DNA of 64,000 bases from Brenneria corticis (GTDB lineage: Bacteria; Pseudomonadota; Gammaproteobacteria; Enterobacterales; Enterobacteriaceae), in the NCBI RefSeq assembly GCF_003115855.1, contig NZ_KZ819079.1:1-64000 (forward strand), given 5' to 3'. The notes beneath the pieces are model-generated. The model had not been told where the DNA came from. It did no database searches and saw only the letters and a list, made by a program, of their open reading frames with translations. This document shows positions 17,805-28,345 of this stretch, in pieces. Numbering within the stretch: position 1 is the stretch's first letter; every line of letters begins with the position of its first letter. The translations under genes and the position numbers were made by a program.

Positions 17805-18599
17805 GTGGCACAAAGAGACTATGTCAGCCGGGGGCGCTCGGGCACCCGCCGGAAAAAGACAACCGGCCGGAGAAAAAGCAACGCGTCAGGAACGTCTAAG
17901 ACCATGATAGCGCTGGCTGTCGCCGTTTTAGTCACCTTTGCGGGCGGGTTGTATTTTATCGCCCATAACACGCCGGAGGAGTCGCCGGTATTGCCACGCC
18001 AAAGCACCGGGAAAGGGAACGGATTGCCTCCCAAGCCGGAAGAGCGCTGGCGTTACATTAAAGAGCTGGAAAACCGCCAGCTTGGCGTTCCTGCGCCGAC
18101 CGAACCCTCCGCCGGGGGGGAAATCCAGTCGCCGGTACAGCTGACCGACGAACAGCGCCAACTGCTGGAACAGATGCAGTCCGATATGCGCCGCCAGCCG
18201 ACGCAGCTCTCCGAGGTGCCTTACAACGATCAGACCCAGGTGCCGCGCTCGGCGGTCACCATCGCCCCGCCGGCGCAAACACAGCCGGTCACGCGGACAC
18301 CGCCGGCAACGACGCCGGCAGCGCCCAGGCAGGAAGCGGCGAAACAGCCGCAGGCGCCCAAAGCGGAGAAAACGCAACGCTGGATTGTGCAGTGCGGATC
18401 GTTCAAAAGCATGGAGCCGGCCGAGTCGGTAAGAGCGCAGCTGGCTTTTGCCGGTATTGAAAGCCGCATCGCCTCCAACGGCGGGTGGAACCGCATCATG
18501 CTCGGCCCCTATGCCAACCGCGCCGCGGCCGACAAAATGCTACAGCGTCTCAGAGAGATCGGCACCTCCAGCTGTATCCCGCTTGCCAGTGGGGGTTGA
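17805..18599 (+). CDS. ftsN: Cell division protein FtsN
   Basis: FtsN is the late division protein that triggers septal peptidoglycan synthesis. The 264-residue protein, shorter than E. coli (319), starts with a basic cytoplasmic tail, one membrane segment (MIALAVAVLVTFAGGLYFIA, about residues 34-53), a low-complexity Pro/Gln-rich periplasmic linker and a C-terminal SPOR domain (about 187-262, starting RWIVQCGSFKSMEPAESVRA) that binds denuded septal glycan. The start is GTG at 17805, matching the E. coli N-terminus MAQRDYV. The length difference lies in the linker. Confidence 0.94.
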   Translation: MAQRDYVSRGRSGTRRKKTTGRRKSNASGTSKTMIALAVAVLVTFAGGLYFIAHNTPEESPVLPRQSTGKGNGLPPKPEERWRYIKELENRQLGVPAPTEPSAGGEIQSPVQLTDEQRQLLEQMQSDMRRQPTQLSEVPYNDQTQVPRSAVTIAPPAQTQPVTRTPPATTPAAPRQEAAKQPQAPKAEKTQRWIVQCGSFKSMEPAESVRAQLAFAGIESRIASNGGWNRIMLGPYANRAAADKMLQRLREIGTSSCIPLASGG

Positions 18600-18635
18600 A
18601 AAACCCCACCCCCTGCCCCATCTATAAATCAATAT

Positions 18636-18666
18636 GCCCCGCCTGACCGCGGGGGCCTTTTTTTTT
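18636..18666 (+). terminator. Terminator between ftsN and hslV
   Basis: GCCCCGC (18636-18642) and GCGGGG (18649-18654) form a stem with a 6-nt loop, followed by a run of nine T (18658-18666). It ends just 19 bp before the hslV start, so the hslVU promoter must lie upstream of or within it. Confidence 0.8.
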
Positions 18667-18685
18667 CGGTAACGGGGACTTACTC

Positions 18686-19216
18686 GTGACAACAATTGTA
18701 AGTGTACGCCGCAACGGCCATGTGGTCATAGGCGGCGATGGGCAGGCCACGCTGGGAAATACCGTGATGAAAGGCAACGTGCGTAAAGTACGCCGCCTGT
18801 ATAACGATCGCGTTATCGCGGGCTTTGCCGGCGGTACGGCCGATGCATTCACGCTGTTCGAGCTATTTGAGCGCAAGCTGGAAATGCATCAGGGTCATCT
18901 GGTGAAAGCCGCGGTAGAACTGGCGAAGGACTGGCGTACCGACCGTATGCTGCGTCGTCTGGAAGCGTTGCTGGCCGTGGCCGATGAAAATGCGTCGCTG
19001 ATTATTACCGGCAACGGCGATGTCGTGCAGCCGGAAAATGATTTGATCGCCATCGGATCCGGCGGCCCCTACGCTCAGGCCGCCGCTCGCGCGTTGCTGG
19101 AAAATACCGAGTTAAGCGCACGGGATATTGTCGAGAAATCGTTAGGTATTGCTGGCGATATCTGTATCTACACCAACCAGTTCCACACGATTGAAGAATT
19201 AGCCTCCAAGGCGTAA
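18686..19216 (+). CDS. hslV: HslV peptidase subunit of the HslUV protease
   Basis: HslV is the proteasome-like threonine peptidase ring of the ClpYQ protease. The 176-residue product begins MTTIVSVRRNGHVVIGGDGQ; after removal of the initiator Met, Thr2 is the nucleophile. GDGQATLGNTVMK and GFAGGTADAFTLFE are family-typical. The start codon is GTG at 18686, fixed by the need for N-terminal Thr2. It is followed after 9 bp by hslU in an obligate operon. Confidence 0.97.
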   Translation: MTTIVSVRRNGHVVIGGDGQATLGNTVMKGNVRKVRRLYNDRVIAGFAGGTADAFTLFELFERKLEMHQGHLVKAAVELAKDWRTDRMLRRLEALLAVADENASLIITGNGDVVQPENDLIAIGSGGPYAQAAARALLENTELSARDIVEKSLGIAGDICIYTNQFHTIEELASKA

Positions 19217-19225
19217 GGATCAACT

Positions 19226-20557
19226 ATGTCTGAAATGACCCCGCGCGAGATAGTCAGCGAACTTGATAGCTATATCATCGGTCAGCACAACGCCAAACGA
19301 GCGGTGGCCATCGCGCTGCGCAACCGCTGGCGGCGCATGCAGCTGGAAGAAACGCTGCGCCACGAAGTCACGCCGAAAAATATTCTGATGATCGGCCCTA
19401 CCGGCGTGGGTAAGACCGAAATCGCCCGCCGTCTGGCCAAGCTGGCCAATGCGCCGTTCATCAAGGTTGAGGCCACCAAATTTACCGAAGTCGGCTATGT
19501 CGGCAAGGAAGTTGACTCGATCATCCGTGATTTGACCGATTCGGCGATAAAAATGGTGCGTCAGCAATCCATCGAGAAGAACCGTCATCGGGCCGAAGAG
19601 CTGGCGGAAGAGCGGATTCTTGACGTTCTGATCCCCCCGGCCAAAAACAACTGGGGACAGCCCGAAGAGAATCAGGAACCCTCGGCGACGCGTCAGGCGT
19701 TTCGCAAGAAGCTGCGTGAAGGCCAGTTGGACGATAAGGAAATCGAGATCGATCTGGCCGCCGCGCCGGTCGGCGTCGAAATCATGGCGCCGCCGGGCAT
19801 GGAAGAGATGACCAACCAGCTGCAATCCATGTTTCAGAACCTGGCGGGGCAGAAACAGAAAGCCCGCAAGGTGAAAATCAAGGAAGCCTTTAAGCTGCTG
19901 GTGGAAGAGGAAGCCGCCAAACTGGTTAATCCGGAAGAGCTGAAGCAGTTGGCGATCGAGTCCGTCGAGCAGCACGGCATCGTGTTTATCGATGAGATCG
20001 ACAAAATCTGTAAGCGCGGCGAAACCTCCGGCCCGGACGTGTCCCGCGAAGGGGTACAGCGCGACCTGCTGCCGCTGGTGGAAGGCTGCACCGTCTCGAC
20101 CAAGCACGGTATGGTCAAAACCGACCACATCCTGTTTATCGCCTCCGGCGCGTTCCAGGTTTCCAGCCCGTCGGACCTGATCCCGGAATTGCAGGGACGT
20201 TTGCCCATTCGCGTTGAATTACAGGCGCTGACGACGGAAGATTTTGAGCGTATCCTGACGGAGCCAAGCGCATCTTTGACCGAGCAGTACAAGGCACTGA
20301 TGGCGACGGAAGGTGTCAGCATCGAATTCTCCGCCGACGGGATCCGGCGGATTGCGGAAGCCGCGTGGCAGGTCAACGAGCGTACCGAGAATATCGGCGC
20401 CCGTCGTCTGCACACCGTGCTGGAGCGTTTGATTGAAGATATCTCTTACGATGCCAGCGAAATGAGCGGTCAAAACGTTACCATTGACGCAGATTACGTA
20501 CGTAATCACCTGGATGAATTAGTAGCAGATGAAGATCTGAGCCGATTTATCTTATAA
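19226..20557 (+). CDS. hslU: HslU ATPase subunit of the HslUV protease
   Basis: HslU is the AAA+ unfoldase that feeds substrates to HslV. The 443-residue protein carries Walker A GPTGVGKTEIARRLA (about residues 56-70), the pore motif GYVG (about 90-93), an intermediate I-domain (about 110-240), Walker B IVFIDEIDKIC (about 251-261) and sensor 2 (NIGARRLHTVLERL). Length and C-terminal DLSRFIL match E. coli, where the extreme C-terminus docks into HslV. A strong terminator follows. Confidence 0.97.
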   Translation: MSEMTPREIVSELDSYIIGQHNAKRAVAIALRNRWRRMQLEETLRHEVTPKNILMIGPTGVGKTEIARRLAKLANAPFIKVEATKFTEVGYVGKEVDSIIRDLTDSAIKMVRQQSIEKNRHRAEELAEERILDVLIPPAKNNWGQPEENQEPSATRQAFRKKLREGQLDDKEIEIDLAAAPVGVEIMAPPGMEEMTNQLQSMFQNLAGQKQKARKVKIKEAFKLLVEEEAAKLVNPEELKQLAIESVEQHGIVFIDEIDKICKRGETSGPDVSREGVQRDLLPLVEGCTVSTKHGMVKTDHILFIASGAFQVSSPSDLIPELQGRLPIRVELQALTTEDFERILTEPSASLTEQYKALMATEGVSIEFSADGIRRIAEAAWQVNERTENIGARRLHTVLERLIEDISYDASEMSGQNVTIDADYVRNHLDELVADEDLSRFIL

Positions 20558-20587
20558 TCCGTTTTCACGGACGTCCTGTTAACCGTT

Positions 20588-20613
20588 AAACGGGAGGCTC
20601 TGGCCTCCCGTTT
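20588..20613 (+). terminator. Terminator downstream of hslU
   Basis: A perfect 11-bp stem AAACGGGAGGC / GCCTCCCGTTT with a TCTG loop, followed by TGTGTTT. It closes hslVU before menA. Confidence 0.85.
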
Positions 20614-20679
20614 GTGTTTATGGCGTTGCCGTTACCGAAACTTTTTATTATTCATAAACAATAAAAATTGAAGCACACC

Positions 20680-21597
20680 ATGACCTTATCAACCCATAAC
20701 AGCAAGACCAAAGCCTGGCTGGACAGTTTGCGTCCCAAAACGTTGCCATTAGCTTTCGCCTCTATCGTCACCGGCTCGGCGATTGCAGGCTGGCACAGCA
20801 GTTTTAAGCCAGGGATCGCTTTACTGGCTTTGCTTACCGCCGGACTACTGCAGATTCTGTCCAATCTGGCGAATGACTATGGGGATGCGGTAAAAGGCAG
20901 CGACACCGCGGACCGCATCGGTCCGCTGCGCGGGATCCAGACCGGCGCCATTAGCCTGACGCAGCTCAGAAACGCGCTGATAGCGACCGTCGCCCTGACC
21001 ATTATTTCCGGCGTGTCGCTGGTGATTGCCGCCTGTGAAAAACCAACCGATATCATCGGCTTTCTGATCCTGGGATTACTGGCCATCCTGGCCGCCATTA
21101 CCTATACCGTCGGCAACAAGCCTTACGGCTATATCGGGCTGGGCGACATCTCGGTGCTGATATTCTTCGGCTGGCTGAGCGTGGCCGGCTCCTACTACCT
21201 GCAAACGGGCCATTTCGACAGCATCGTCCTGCTGCCGGCCACCGCCTGCGGCCTGCTGGCCACCGCGGTGCTGAATATCAACAACCTGCGCGATATCGAC
21301 AACGACCGCATCAGCGGGAAAAATACCCTGGCGGTGCGTCTGGGATCGCAAAAGGCCCGCTGCTATCACACCGTGCTGCTGCTGCTGGCGCCGGTTTGCC
21401 TCGGACTGTTCGCCATACTCTACCTGCACAGCCTGGCCGGCTGGCTGTTTATCCTGACGCTGCCTTTGCTGCTCAAACAGGCCATTTACGTGCTGCGTGA
21501 AACCAGCGCGTTCAGCATGCGCCCGATGCTGGAAAAAACCGTCAAAGGCGCTCTGCTGACCAATCTTCTGTTCGCCGTGGGCGTCATGCTGAGCTGA
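20680..21597 (+). CDS. menA: 1,4-dihydroxy-2-naphthoate octaprenyltransferase
   Basis: MenA attaches the prenyl tail in menaquinone synthesis. It is an inner-membrane UbiA-family protein of 305 residues with about nine membrane segments. The two Asp-rich substrate motifs are NDYGDAVKGSD (about residues 64-74) and NNLRDIDNDRISGKNT (about 207-222). The ATG at 20680 is preferred; a TTG at 20668 would add four residues (MKHT). Neither has a strong ribosome site. It has the same position as in E. coli, between hslU and rraA. Confidence 0.95.
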   Translation: MTLSTHNSKTKAWLDSLRPKTLPLAFASIVTGSAIAGWHSSFKPGIALLALLTAGLLQILSNLANDYGDAVKGSDTADRIGPLRGIQTGAISLTQLRNALIATVALTIISGVSLVIAACEKPTDIIGFLILGLLAILAAITYTVGNKPYGYIGLGDISVLIFFGWLSVAGSYYLQTGHFDSIVLLPATACGLLATAVLNINNLRDIDNDRISGKNTLAVRLGSQKARCYHTVLLLLAPVCLGLFAILYLHSLAGWLFILTLPLLLKQAIYVLRETSAFSMRPMLEKTVKGALLTNLLFAVGVMLS

Positions 21598-21721
21598 CAG
21601 GAAGCGCGCAAGATACGCAACGGTTTACTGATGCGTATCAAGTTAACATTTGATGATTTTGCCAACATCCGTCAGAAAGGGATATACTCATTACCCCCAG
21701 CGGCAAACTGACGTCAATCCT

Positions 21722-22207
21722 ATGAAATACGATACTTCCGAACTGTGCGATATCTATCACGAAGAGGTTAACGTTGTCGAACCTCTGTTCTCCAATTTTG
21801 GCGGGCGTACTTCATTTGGTGGGAAAATCACCACGGTGAAATGTTTTGAGGATAACGGCCTGCTTTATGACCTGCTGGAAGAAAACGGCATCGGGCGCGT
21901 GCTCCTGATCGACGGCGGCGGGTCGGTGCGCCGTGCGTTAATCGACGCCGCGCTGGCCAGGCTGGCGACCCAGAACGAATGGGAAGGCATCGTCATCTAC
22001 GGCGCCGTGCGTCAGGTGGACGATCTGGCTGAACTGGATATCGGCATCCAGGCGATGGCCGCGATCCCGGTCGGCGCGGTCGGCGAAGGCGTCGGCGAAA
22101 GCGATATCCGGGTTAATTTCGGCGGCGTGACGTTCTTCTCCGGCGATCACCTCTACGCGGACAACACCGGGATCATTCTGGCGGAAGATCCGCTGGATAT
22201 TGAATAA
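21722..22207 (+). CDS. rraA: Regulator of ribonuclease E activity A
   Basis: RraA binds RNase E and the degradosome helicases and inhibits RNA decay. The 161-residue length equals E. coli RraA. The start MKYDTSELCDIYHEE at 21722 and internal segments (LIDGGGSVRRALIDA, IYGAVRQVDDLAELDIGIQA) are diagnostic. The fold is related to class II aldolases of the HMG/CHA type but lacks their activity. A short gap of 124 bp after menA and a terminator at 22226-22249 suggest expression with or just after menA. Confidence 0.95.
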   Translation: MKYDTSELCDIYHEEVNVVEPLFSNFGGRTSFGGKITTVKCFEDNGLLYDLLEENGIGRVLLIDGGGSVRRALIDAALARLATQNEWEGIVIYGAVRQVDDLAELDIGIQAMAAIPVGAVGEGVGESDIRVNFGGVTFFSGDHLYADNTGIILAEDPLDIE

Positions 22208-22225
22208 CTCCCCCGTTCGGTGGTG

Positions 22226-22249
22226 AAAAGGGCGAATCATCGCCCTTTT
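22226..22249. terminator. Terminator between rraA and zapB
   Basis: A perfect 10-bp stem AAAAGGGCGA / TCGCCCTTTT closes an ATCA loop between the convergent genes. It has A/T runs on both sides, so it can serve both directions. Confidence 0.85.
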
Positions 22250-22290
22250 CTGCAAAACCCGCAGCCCATCTCGCTATGGGATGGGTGCGC

Positions 22291-22530
22291 TTAGACCTCT
22301 TCCATTTTCCCTAACAGCGCGCGCAGGCGATCCTGCCATACCGTCTGTTCTTCTTTCAGCTGTTCGTTCTCGCGCACCAGCGCTTCGCGGGAACCTGCCG
22401 CCGCCTGCACCTCTTGCGACAGGGCGTTGTTCTTCTCTTTCAGCTCTTCAATTTCCATTTGTAACAAAGTAATAGTATCAATCGCTTGCTGAACTTTTGC
22501 TTCCAGCTTTTCAAACACTTCAAATGACAT
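22291..22530 (-). CDS. zapB: Cell division coiled-coil protein ZapB
   Basis: ZapB is a small, fully coiled-coil protein that joins the division ring through ZapA and links it to the MatP-bound chromosome terminus. The 79-residue product is almost one continuous heptad pattern (VFEKLEAKVQQAIDTITLLQ onward), one or two residues shorter than E. coli. It is convergent with rraA and divergent from glpF. Confidence 0.94.
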   Translation of the reverse strand: MSFEVFEKLEAKVQQAIDTITLLQMEIEELKEKNNALSQEVQAAAGSREALVRENEQLKEEQTVWQDRLRALLGKMEEV

Positions 22531-23058
22531 TCTTCAAACCCCTTTTAATCGCAAGGCATAAATTCGGTTCACGCCGGCCCGCGGCAGCTGCGCGATCGCA
22601 CACCTGACGCGACGCCCGTCGTTTAATACGCCTATAGACGTAACCTGATGGCGAAACTGATCAACAGCGACCATAACGGAATTGTATGTAGCCGATGTAT
22701 CCCTGTCTAGCAGACATCCCCTCACAATACCGAGTGTGACATCTTTTCTTCGCCGCCACTATCAGCACAAACTGAAAAACAGGCCTGACGATCTGCCTTC
22801 TTTATGGCTAAAGTTAATAAATTTAACCTGGCATTTAACATAAGCGGACGTTAGCAACCACCAAACGGCAATTCGCCAAGCGAATACGCTCATTTTTTTG
22901 ACAAACAACACACATTTTGATTTCGATATTTCTCGTTTTCGAACATTAACGATAAATTCACATCACCAATACATTCAAAGCAAGAAAGCAAAGGACGCTG
23001 CATTCCGGTTCCCTTGCAAGATCCACCACTCTGTACCCTAGCCATCAGGAAAATAATT
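22531..23058. other. zapB-glpF intergenic region
   Basis: A 528-bp divergent control region. Its right half is A/T-rich and holds the GlpR-type operator at 22928-22947 plus partial half-sites just left and right of it (about 22917-22960). The left half, next to zapB, contains no recognisable gene or RNA. A CRP site would be expected for glpFK but none is convincing by eye. Confidence 0.55.
22928..22947. promoter_or_regulatory. GlpR-type operator upstream of glpFK
   Basis: ATTTCTCGTTTTCGAACATT matches 19 of 20 positions of the palindrome built from the GlpR half-site WATKYTCGWW. It lies 112-131 bp upstream of glpF. GlpR represses glycerol genes until glycerol-3-phosphate accumulates, which fits this operon. 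Confidence 0.72.
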
Positions 23059-23898
23059 ATGAGTCAATTAGAAAGCTCCACCTTAAAAGGCCAGTGTATC
23101 GCCGAGTTTCTGGGCACCGGCCTGTTGATCTTCTTCGGCGTCGGCTGCGTCGCCGCGTTAAAACTGGCGGGCGCCAGCTTCGGGCAATGGGAAATCAGCA
23201 TCATCTGGGGGTTGGGGGTGGCGATGGCCATTTACCTGACCGCCGCGATTTCCGGCGCGCATCTTAACCCGGCGGTCACTATCGCCCTGTGGCTGTTCGC
23301 CTGTTTTGATCGCCGCAAAGTCGTCCCCTACATTCTGGCCCAGCTGGCTGGCGCCTTCTGCTCCGCGGCGCTGGTCTACGGCCTGTATTACAATCTGTTC
23401 GTGGATTTTGAGCAGACGCATCATATAGTCCGCGGCAGCGTGGAAAGCCTGAATCTCGCCGGTACCTTCTCGACTTATCCGCACCCGCAGATTTCCGTCA
23501 TCCAGGCGTTCCTGGTCGAAACAGTGATTACCGCCATCCTGATGTGCCTGATTCTGGCGCTGACCGACGACGGCAACGGCATCCCGCGCGGGCCGCTGGC
23601 GCCGTTGCTGATCGGTATTTTAATCGCCGTTATCGGCGCCTCCATGGGGCCGCTCACCGGCTTTGCGCTGAACCCGGCGCGTGACTTCGGTCCCAAACTG
23701 TTCACCTTCCTGGCGGGCTGGGGGGAAGTCGCTTTCACCGGCGCGCGCGACATACCTTACTTCCTGGTTCCGATTTTCGGCCCCATCGTCGGCGCCTGCC
23801 TGGGAGCCTTCGGCTACCGCGCCTTGATTGGCCGCCATCTGCCGTGTGACGTTTGCAAAACCGACGGCGAAACGACAGTAGGCACCGAGACCCGTTAA
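23059..23898 (+). CDS. glpF: Glycerol uptake facilitator GlpF (aquaglyceroporin)
   Basis: GlpF passes glycerol through the inner membrane. The 279-residue protein has six membrane helices and two half-helices with the NPA motifs: GAHLNPAVTIAL (about residues 66-77) and GFALNPARDFGP (about 199-210). The Asp after the second NPA-Arg is typical of glycerol channels. The ATG at 23059 (MSQLESSTLKGQ) is chosen by homology; the longer in-frame ORF from 23014 lacks support. glpK follows after 53 bp. Confidence 0.95.
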   Translation: MSQLESSTLKGQCIAEFLGTGLLIFFGVGCVAALKLAGASFGQWEISIIWGLGVAMAIYLTAAISGAHLNPAVTIALWLFACFDRRKVVPYILAQLAGAFCSAALVYGLYYNLFVDFEQTHHIVRGSVESLNLAGTFSTYPHPQISVIQAFLVETVITAILMCLILALTDDGNGIPRGPLAPLLIGILIAVIGASMGPLTGFALNPARDFGPKLFTFLAGWGEVAFTGARDIPYFLVPIFGPIVGACLGAFGYRALIGRHLPCDVCKTDGETTVGTETR

Positions 23899-23951
23899 AC
23901 TTAACGCCACGGCAATCGTTCTTTTACGGTTAACAATGACAGGATTGAATT

Positions 23952-25463
<1,512 letters not shown>

Positions 25464-25806
25464 AACCCTCACCGGGCGCGCCTGCCGCGCCCGATCCAGC
25501 GCCCCGGCGCACGCTTTAACGGCGACCAGGGCCGTTCCTCAGCAGGTTACGGCAAGGTGTTACTATTTTCGTGATCGGCATCATGTCGTTATTCAACACC
25601 CTCTTGATGTTAGCGATAATATTGCCCCGCGCCGCGGGTAACGGGCTTTCCATTTCAGAGGGCCGGGAAGAACAAATTCGTCGGGAACGAATTTGACCAG
25701 CCAACGCCTGGCCTCCGGTGAGAGACAGGAAGTCTCTCATTTAATCCCGATGAGCTTACACAGTGACGGGGTATAAAAATATTATTTTTAAATAAAACAG
25801 GTAACC
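25464..25806. other. Region after glpK with two hairpins
   Basis: No intact gene is visible. Two perfect inverted repeats stand out. CAAATTCGT / ACGAATTTG with a 5-nt loop is at 25673-25695. GAGAGAC / GTCTCTC with a 5-nt loop is at 25720-25738. Neither is followed by a T-run. Both plus- and minus-strand short frames (about 45 and 74 codons) are open but match no family I know. The region probably decayed along with the MFS remnant that follows. Confidence 0.4.
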
Positions 25807-26161
25807 ATGATGACAATTAAAAAGTTAGCGGTTCGGCGTTAGTGGTATTTAATGCCCATCATATTTATTACCTATAGTCTGGCCTATCTCGATCGGGCTA
25901 ATTATGGATTTGCCGCCGTCATGGATATCGTCTCCGTTGGCTGGCTGTCGGCGCTGCCCTATTTTGCCGCCGTCGTCACCATGCTGAGCGTCTCCTGGCT
26001 GGTGGGTTATCTGAATGGCATTACCCCGGCAATCCAAATATGTCATACAGTTTTATGGCCGCGGCGCTGCTGCTGTCGGTGGTAATCATGGCCCGGGTTC
26101 GCGCTCCCGCGCAGGAAAAACCCGTCATTCCCCACGCCGGGAAAAGCCTTACTCAGCGTTA
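25807..26161 (+). pseudogene. Decayed MFS transporter (anion:cation symporter-like)
   Basis: The reading frame begins MMTIKKLAVRR, hits an in-frame TAG at 25840, then continues WYLMPIIFITYSLAYLDR ANYGFAAVMDI, the typical first membrane segment of the phthalate/hexuronate branch of the major facilitator family. It then jumps directly to a late segment (VSVGWLSALPYFAAVVTMLS), implying a large internal deletion. Near 26030 the frame shifts to GNPNMSYSFMAAALLLSVV and ends ...GKSLTQR at TAA 26159-26161. Three independent lesions (stop, deletion, frameshift) make it a pseudogene. It interrupts the usual glpK-glpX neighbourhood. The original substrate is unknown. Confidence 0.8.
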
Positions 26162-26353
26162 ATTATGGTTCGTGCCGTTCAGGCGGCACGTTCCAGCACC
26201 CGCCCCTATTGACGAAAAAAGGCGGGCGGATGAAACCGCGCTGATGCGCCGTCAGGATCCATCCGTTGCTTGTCATTTACGCTCCCCGTCTTCGGGTGTG
26301 ATAAAATCCCCGCCCACAAACTCTCTTTCCGGTTCAATAACAGACAGGTATCC

Positions 26354-27364
26354 ATGAAACGTGAATTAGCCATCGAATTCTCGCGCGTCACCGAGGCGGC
26401 CGCGCTGGCAGGCTATAAATGGTTAGGCCGCGGCGACAAAAACGCCGCTGACAACGCGGCGGTGCAGGCCATGCGCATTATGCTCAATCAGGTCGATATC
26501 AACGGCCGGATTGTTATCGGCGAAGGCGAAATCGATGAAGCGCCGATGCTGTATATCGGCGAGCAGGTCGGCACCGGCCAGGGCGACGCGGTGGATATCG
26601 CCGTCGATCCCATCGAAGGCACGCGCATGACCGCCATGGGTCAGGCCAACGCGCTGGCGGTGCTGGCGGTCGGCGAAAAAGGGGCTTTTCTGCACGCCCC
26701 CGACATGTATATGGAAAAACTGATCGTCGGTCCTGAAGCCAAGGGCATTATCGACCTGCAGCTCCCGCTGGCGGAAAACCTGCGTAATATCGCCCGCAAG
26801 ATGAACAAACCGCTCAGCCAGTTAACGGTGATTACCCTGGCCAAACCGCGTCATGACGCGGTGATTGCCGAGATGCAGCAGTTGGGCGTGAAGGTATTCG
26901 CCATTCCCGACGGCGACGTTGCCGCCTCCATTCTTACCTGCATGCCGGACAGCGAAGTCGACGTGCTGTACGGCATCGGCGGCGCGCCGGAAGGCGTTAT
27001 CTCCGCGGCGGTGATCAGAGCGCTCGACGGCGATATGCAGGGCCGCCTGCTGGCGCGCCATCAGGTTAAAGGCGACAGCGAAGAGAACCGCCGGATCGGC
27101 GAGGATGAGCTGGCGCGCTGCCGGGGAATGGGTATCGAGGCCGGGAAAGTGTTGCCGCTCGGCGAGATGGCGCGTAACGACAACGTGATTTTCTCGGCAA
27201 CCGGCATCACCAAGGGCGATCTGCTGGAAGGGATCGCGCGCCGCGGCAATATCGCCACCACCGAAACCCTGCTGATCCGCGGAAAATCACGCACCATCCG
27301 CCGCATCAAATCCACCCACTACCTCGATCGCAAGGATCGGACGCTGCATGATTTTCTGCTTTAA
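26354..27364 (+). CDS. glpX: Fructose-1,6-bisphosphatase class II
   Basis: GlpX hydrolyses fructose-1,6-bisphosphate to fructose-6-phosphate in gluconeogenesis, needed for growth on glycerol. The 336-residue protein has the metal and substrate motifs GEGEIDEAPML (about residues 57-67), DPIEGTRMTAMG (about 85-96) and GIGGAPEGVISAA. The ATG at 26354 matches E. coli (MKRELAIEFSRVTEAAALAG). Because a decayed MFS gene lies between it and glpK, it may now depend on its own promoter rather than on glpFK transcription. Confidence 0.95.
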   Translation: MKRELAIEFSRVTEAAALAGYKWLGRGDKNAADNAAVQAMRIMLNQVDINGRIVIGEGEIDEAPMLYIGEQVGTGQGDAVDIAVDPIEGTRMTAMGQANALAVLAVGEKGAFLHAPDMYMEKLIVGPEAKGIIDLQLPLAENLRNIARKMNKPLSQLTVITLAKPRHDAVIAEMQQLGVKVFAIPDGDVAASILTCMPDSEVDVLYGIGGAPEGVISAAVIRALDGDMQGRLLARHQVKGDSEENRRIGEDELARCRGMGIEAGKVLPLGEMARNDNVIFSATGITKGDLLEGIARRGNIATTETLLIRGKSRTIRRIKSTHYLDRKDRTLHDFLL

Positions 27365-27591
27365 CCCGATGGTTAACCACTATATTTTAACCGCCTAATT
27401 GTTTCACAATTGTTAATAAATGGCGTATCTTAGAGGCGGCCAATTAATGGCCGCACGGACATAACGCAGGTATCGCCGGCCGTTGTATCCCGCGGTACAT
27501 CCCATGATTGCAAGGCGCGGAAAAGCCGGCACGCCTGCGGTTTGCCGGATGACGGATACCACGGCAATAACAGAAACAGGAGCACACAACG

Positions 27592-28338
27592 ATGGCTGAA
27601 TGGGTGACAGGCAAAGTTATTCAGGTGGAAAACTGGACGGAGAGTTTGTTCAGCATCCGGGTTCATGCCCCCACCGCGCCCTTCACCGCCGGGCAGTACG
27701 CCAAACTGGCGCTGGATGTGAACGGCGAGCGCGTACAACGGGCCTATTCCTATGTCAACGCCCCCAGCGACCCTAACCTTGAGTTCTATCTGGTCAAGGT
27801 TCCCGAGGGGAAGCTGAGCCCGCGCTTACTCGCTCTGCAGCCCGGTGATGAAGTCATGGTGACCAAAGACGCCGCCGGTTTTTTTGTGCTGGAGGAGATT
27901 CCAGAATGCGAAACCCTGTGGATGCTGGCCACCGGCACGGCGATCGGCCCTTATCTCTCCATTCTGCAGGAAGGCAAAGATCTGGCGCGCTTTAAAAACA
28001 TCGTGCTGGTTCATGCCGCCCGCTTTGCCCGCGACCTGAGCTATTTACCGCTGATGCAGCAACTGCAACAACGCTACCCCGGCCAGTTGCAGATTCAAAC
28101 GGTAACCAGCCGGGAAGAAAACGCCGGCTCATTGACCGGCCGCATCCCCGCGCTGATCGCCGACGGCACGCTTGAATCCGCCGCGGGTCTGCCAATCGAT
28201 GCGCGGACCAGCCACGTCATGCTGTGCGGCAACCCGCAGATGGTGCGCGATACCCAGCAAATACTGAAAGAAGAACGGCACATGACCAAGCACCTGCGCC
28301 GCAGGCCCGGTCATATCACCAGCGAGCACTACTGGTGA
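27592..28338 (+). CDS. fpr: Ferredoxin/flavodoxin-NADP+ reductase
   Basis: Fpr passes electrons between NADPH and flavodoxin or ferredoxin, with roles in biosynthesis and oxidative stress. The 248-residue protein matches E. coli in length. It has the FAD-binding RAYSYVNAP motif (about residues 50-58), the NADP phosphate-binding LATGTAIGPYLSIL (about 111-124) and a C-terminal EHYW whose terminal Trp stacks near FAD in the bacterial enzyme. The upstream 227-bp gap contains a small palindrome AATTGT-TTC-ACAATT (27397-27411). A SoxS box could not be identified with certainty. Confidence 0.95.
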   Translation: MAEWVTGKVIQVENWTESLFSIRVHAPTAPFTAGQYAKLALDVNGERVQRAYSYVNAPSDPNLEFYLVKVPEGKLSPRLLALQPGDEVMVTKDAAGFFVLEEIPECETLWMLATGTAIGPYLSILQEGKDLARFKNIVLVHAARFARDLSYLPLMQQLQQRYPGQLQIQTVTSREENAGSLTGRIPALIADGTLESAAGLPIDARTSHVMLCGNPQMVRDTQQILKEERHMTKHLRRRPGHITSEHYW

Positions 28339-28345
28339 TAAACAT

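Noticed and set aside
25516..25740. 74-codon minus-strand frame containing ANIKRVLNNDMM, reminiscent of the start of BglG-type antiterminators
   Set aside because: Similarity stops after six residues, the start is misplaced and no RNA-binding or PRD domain follows.
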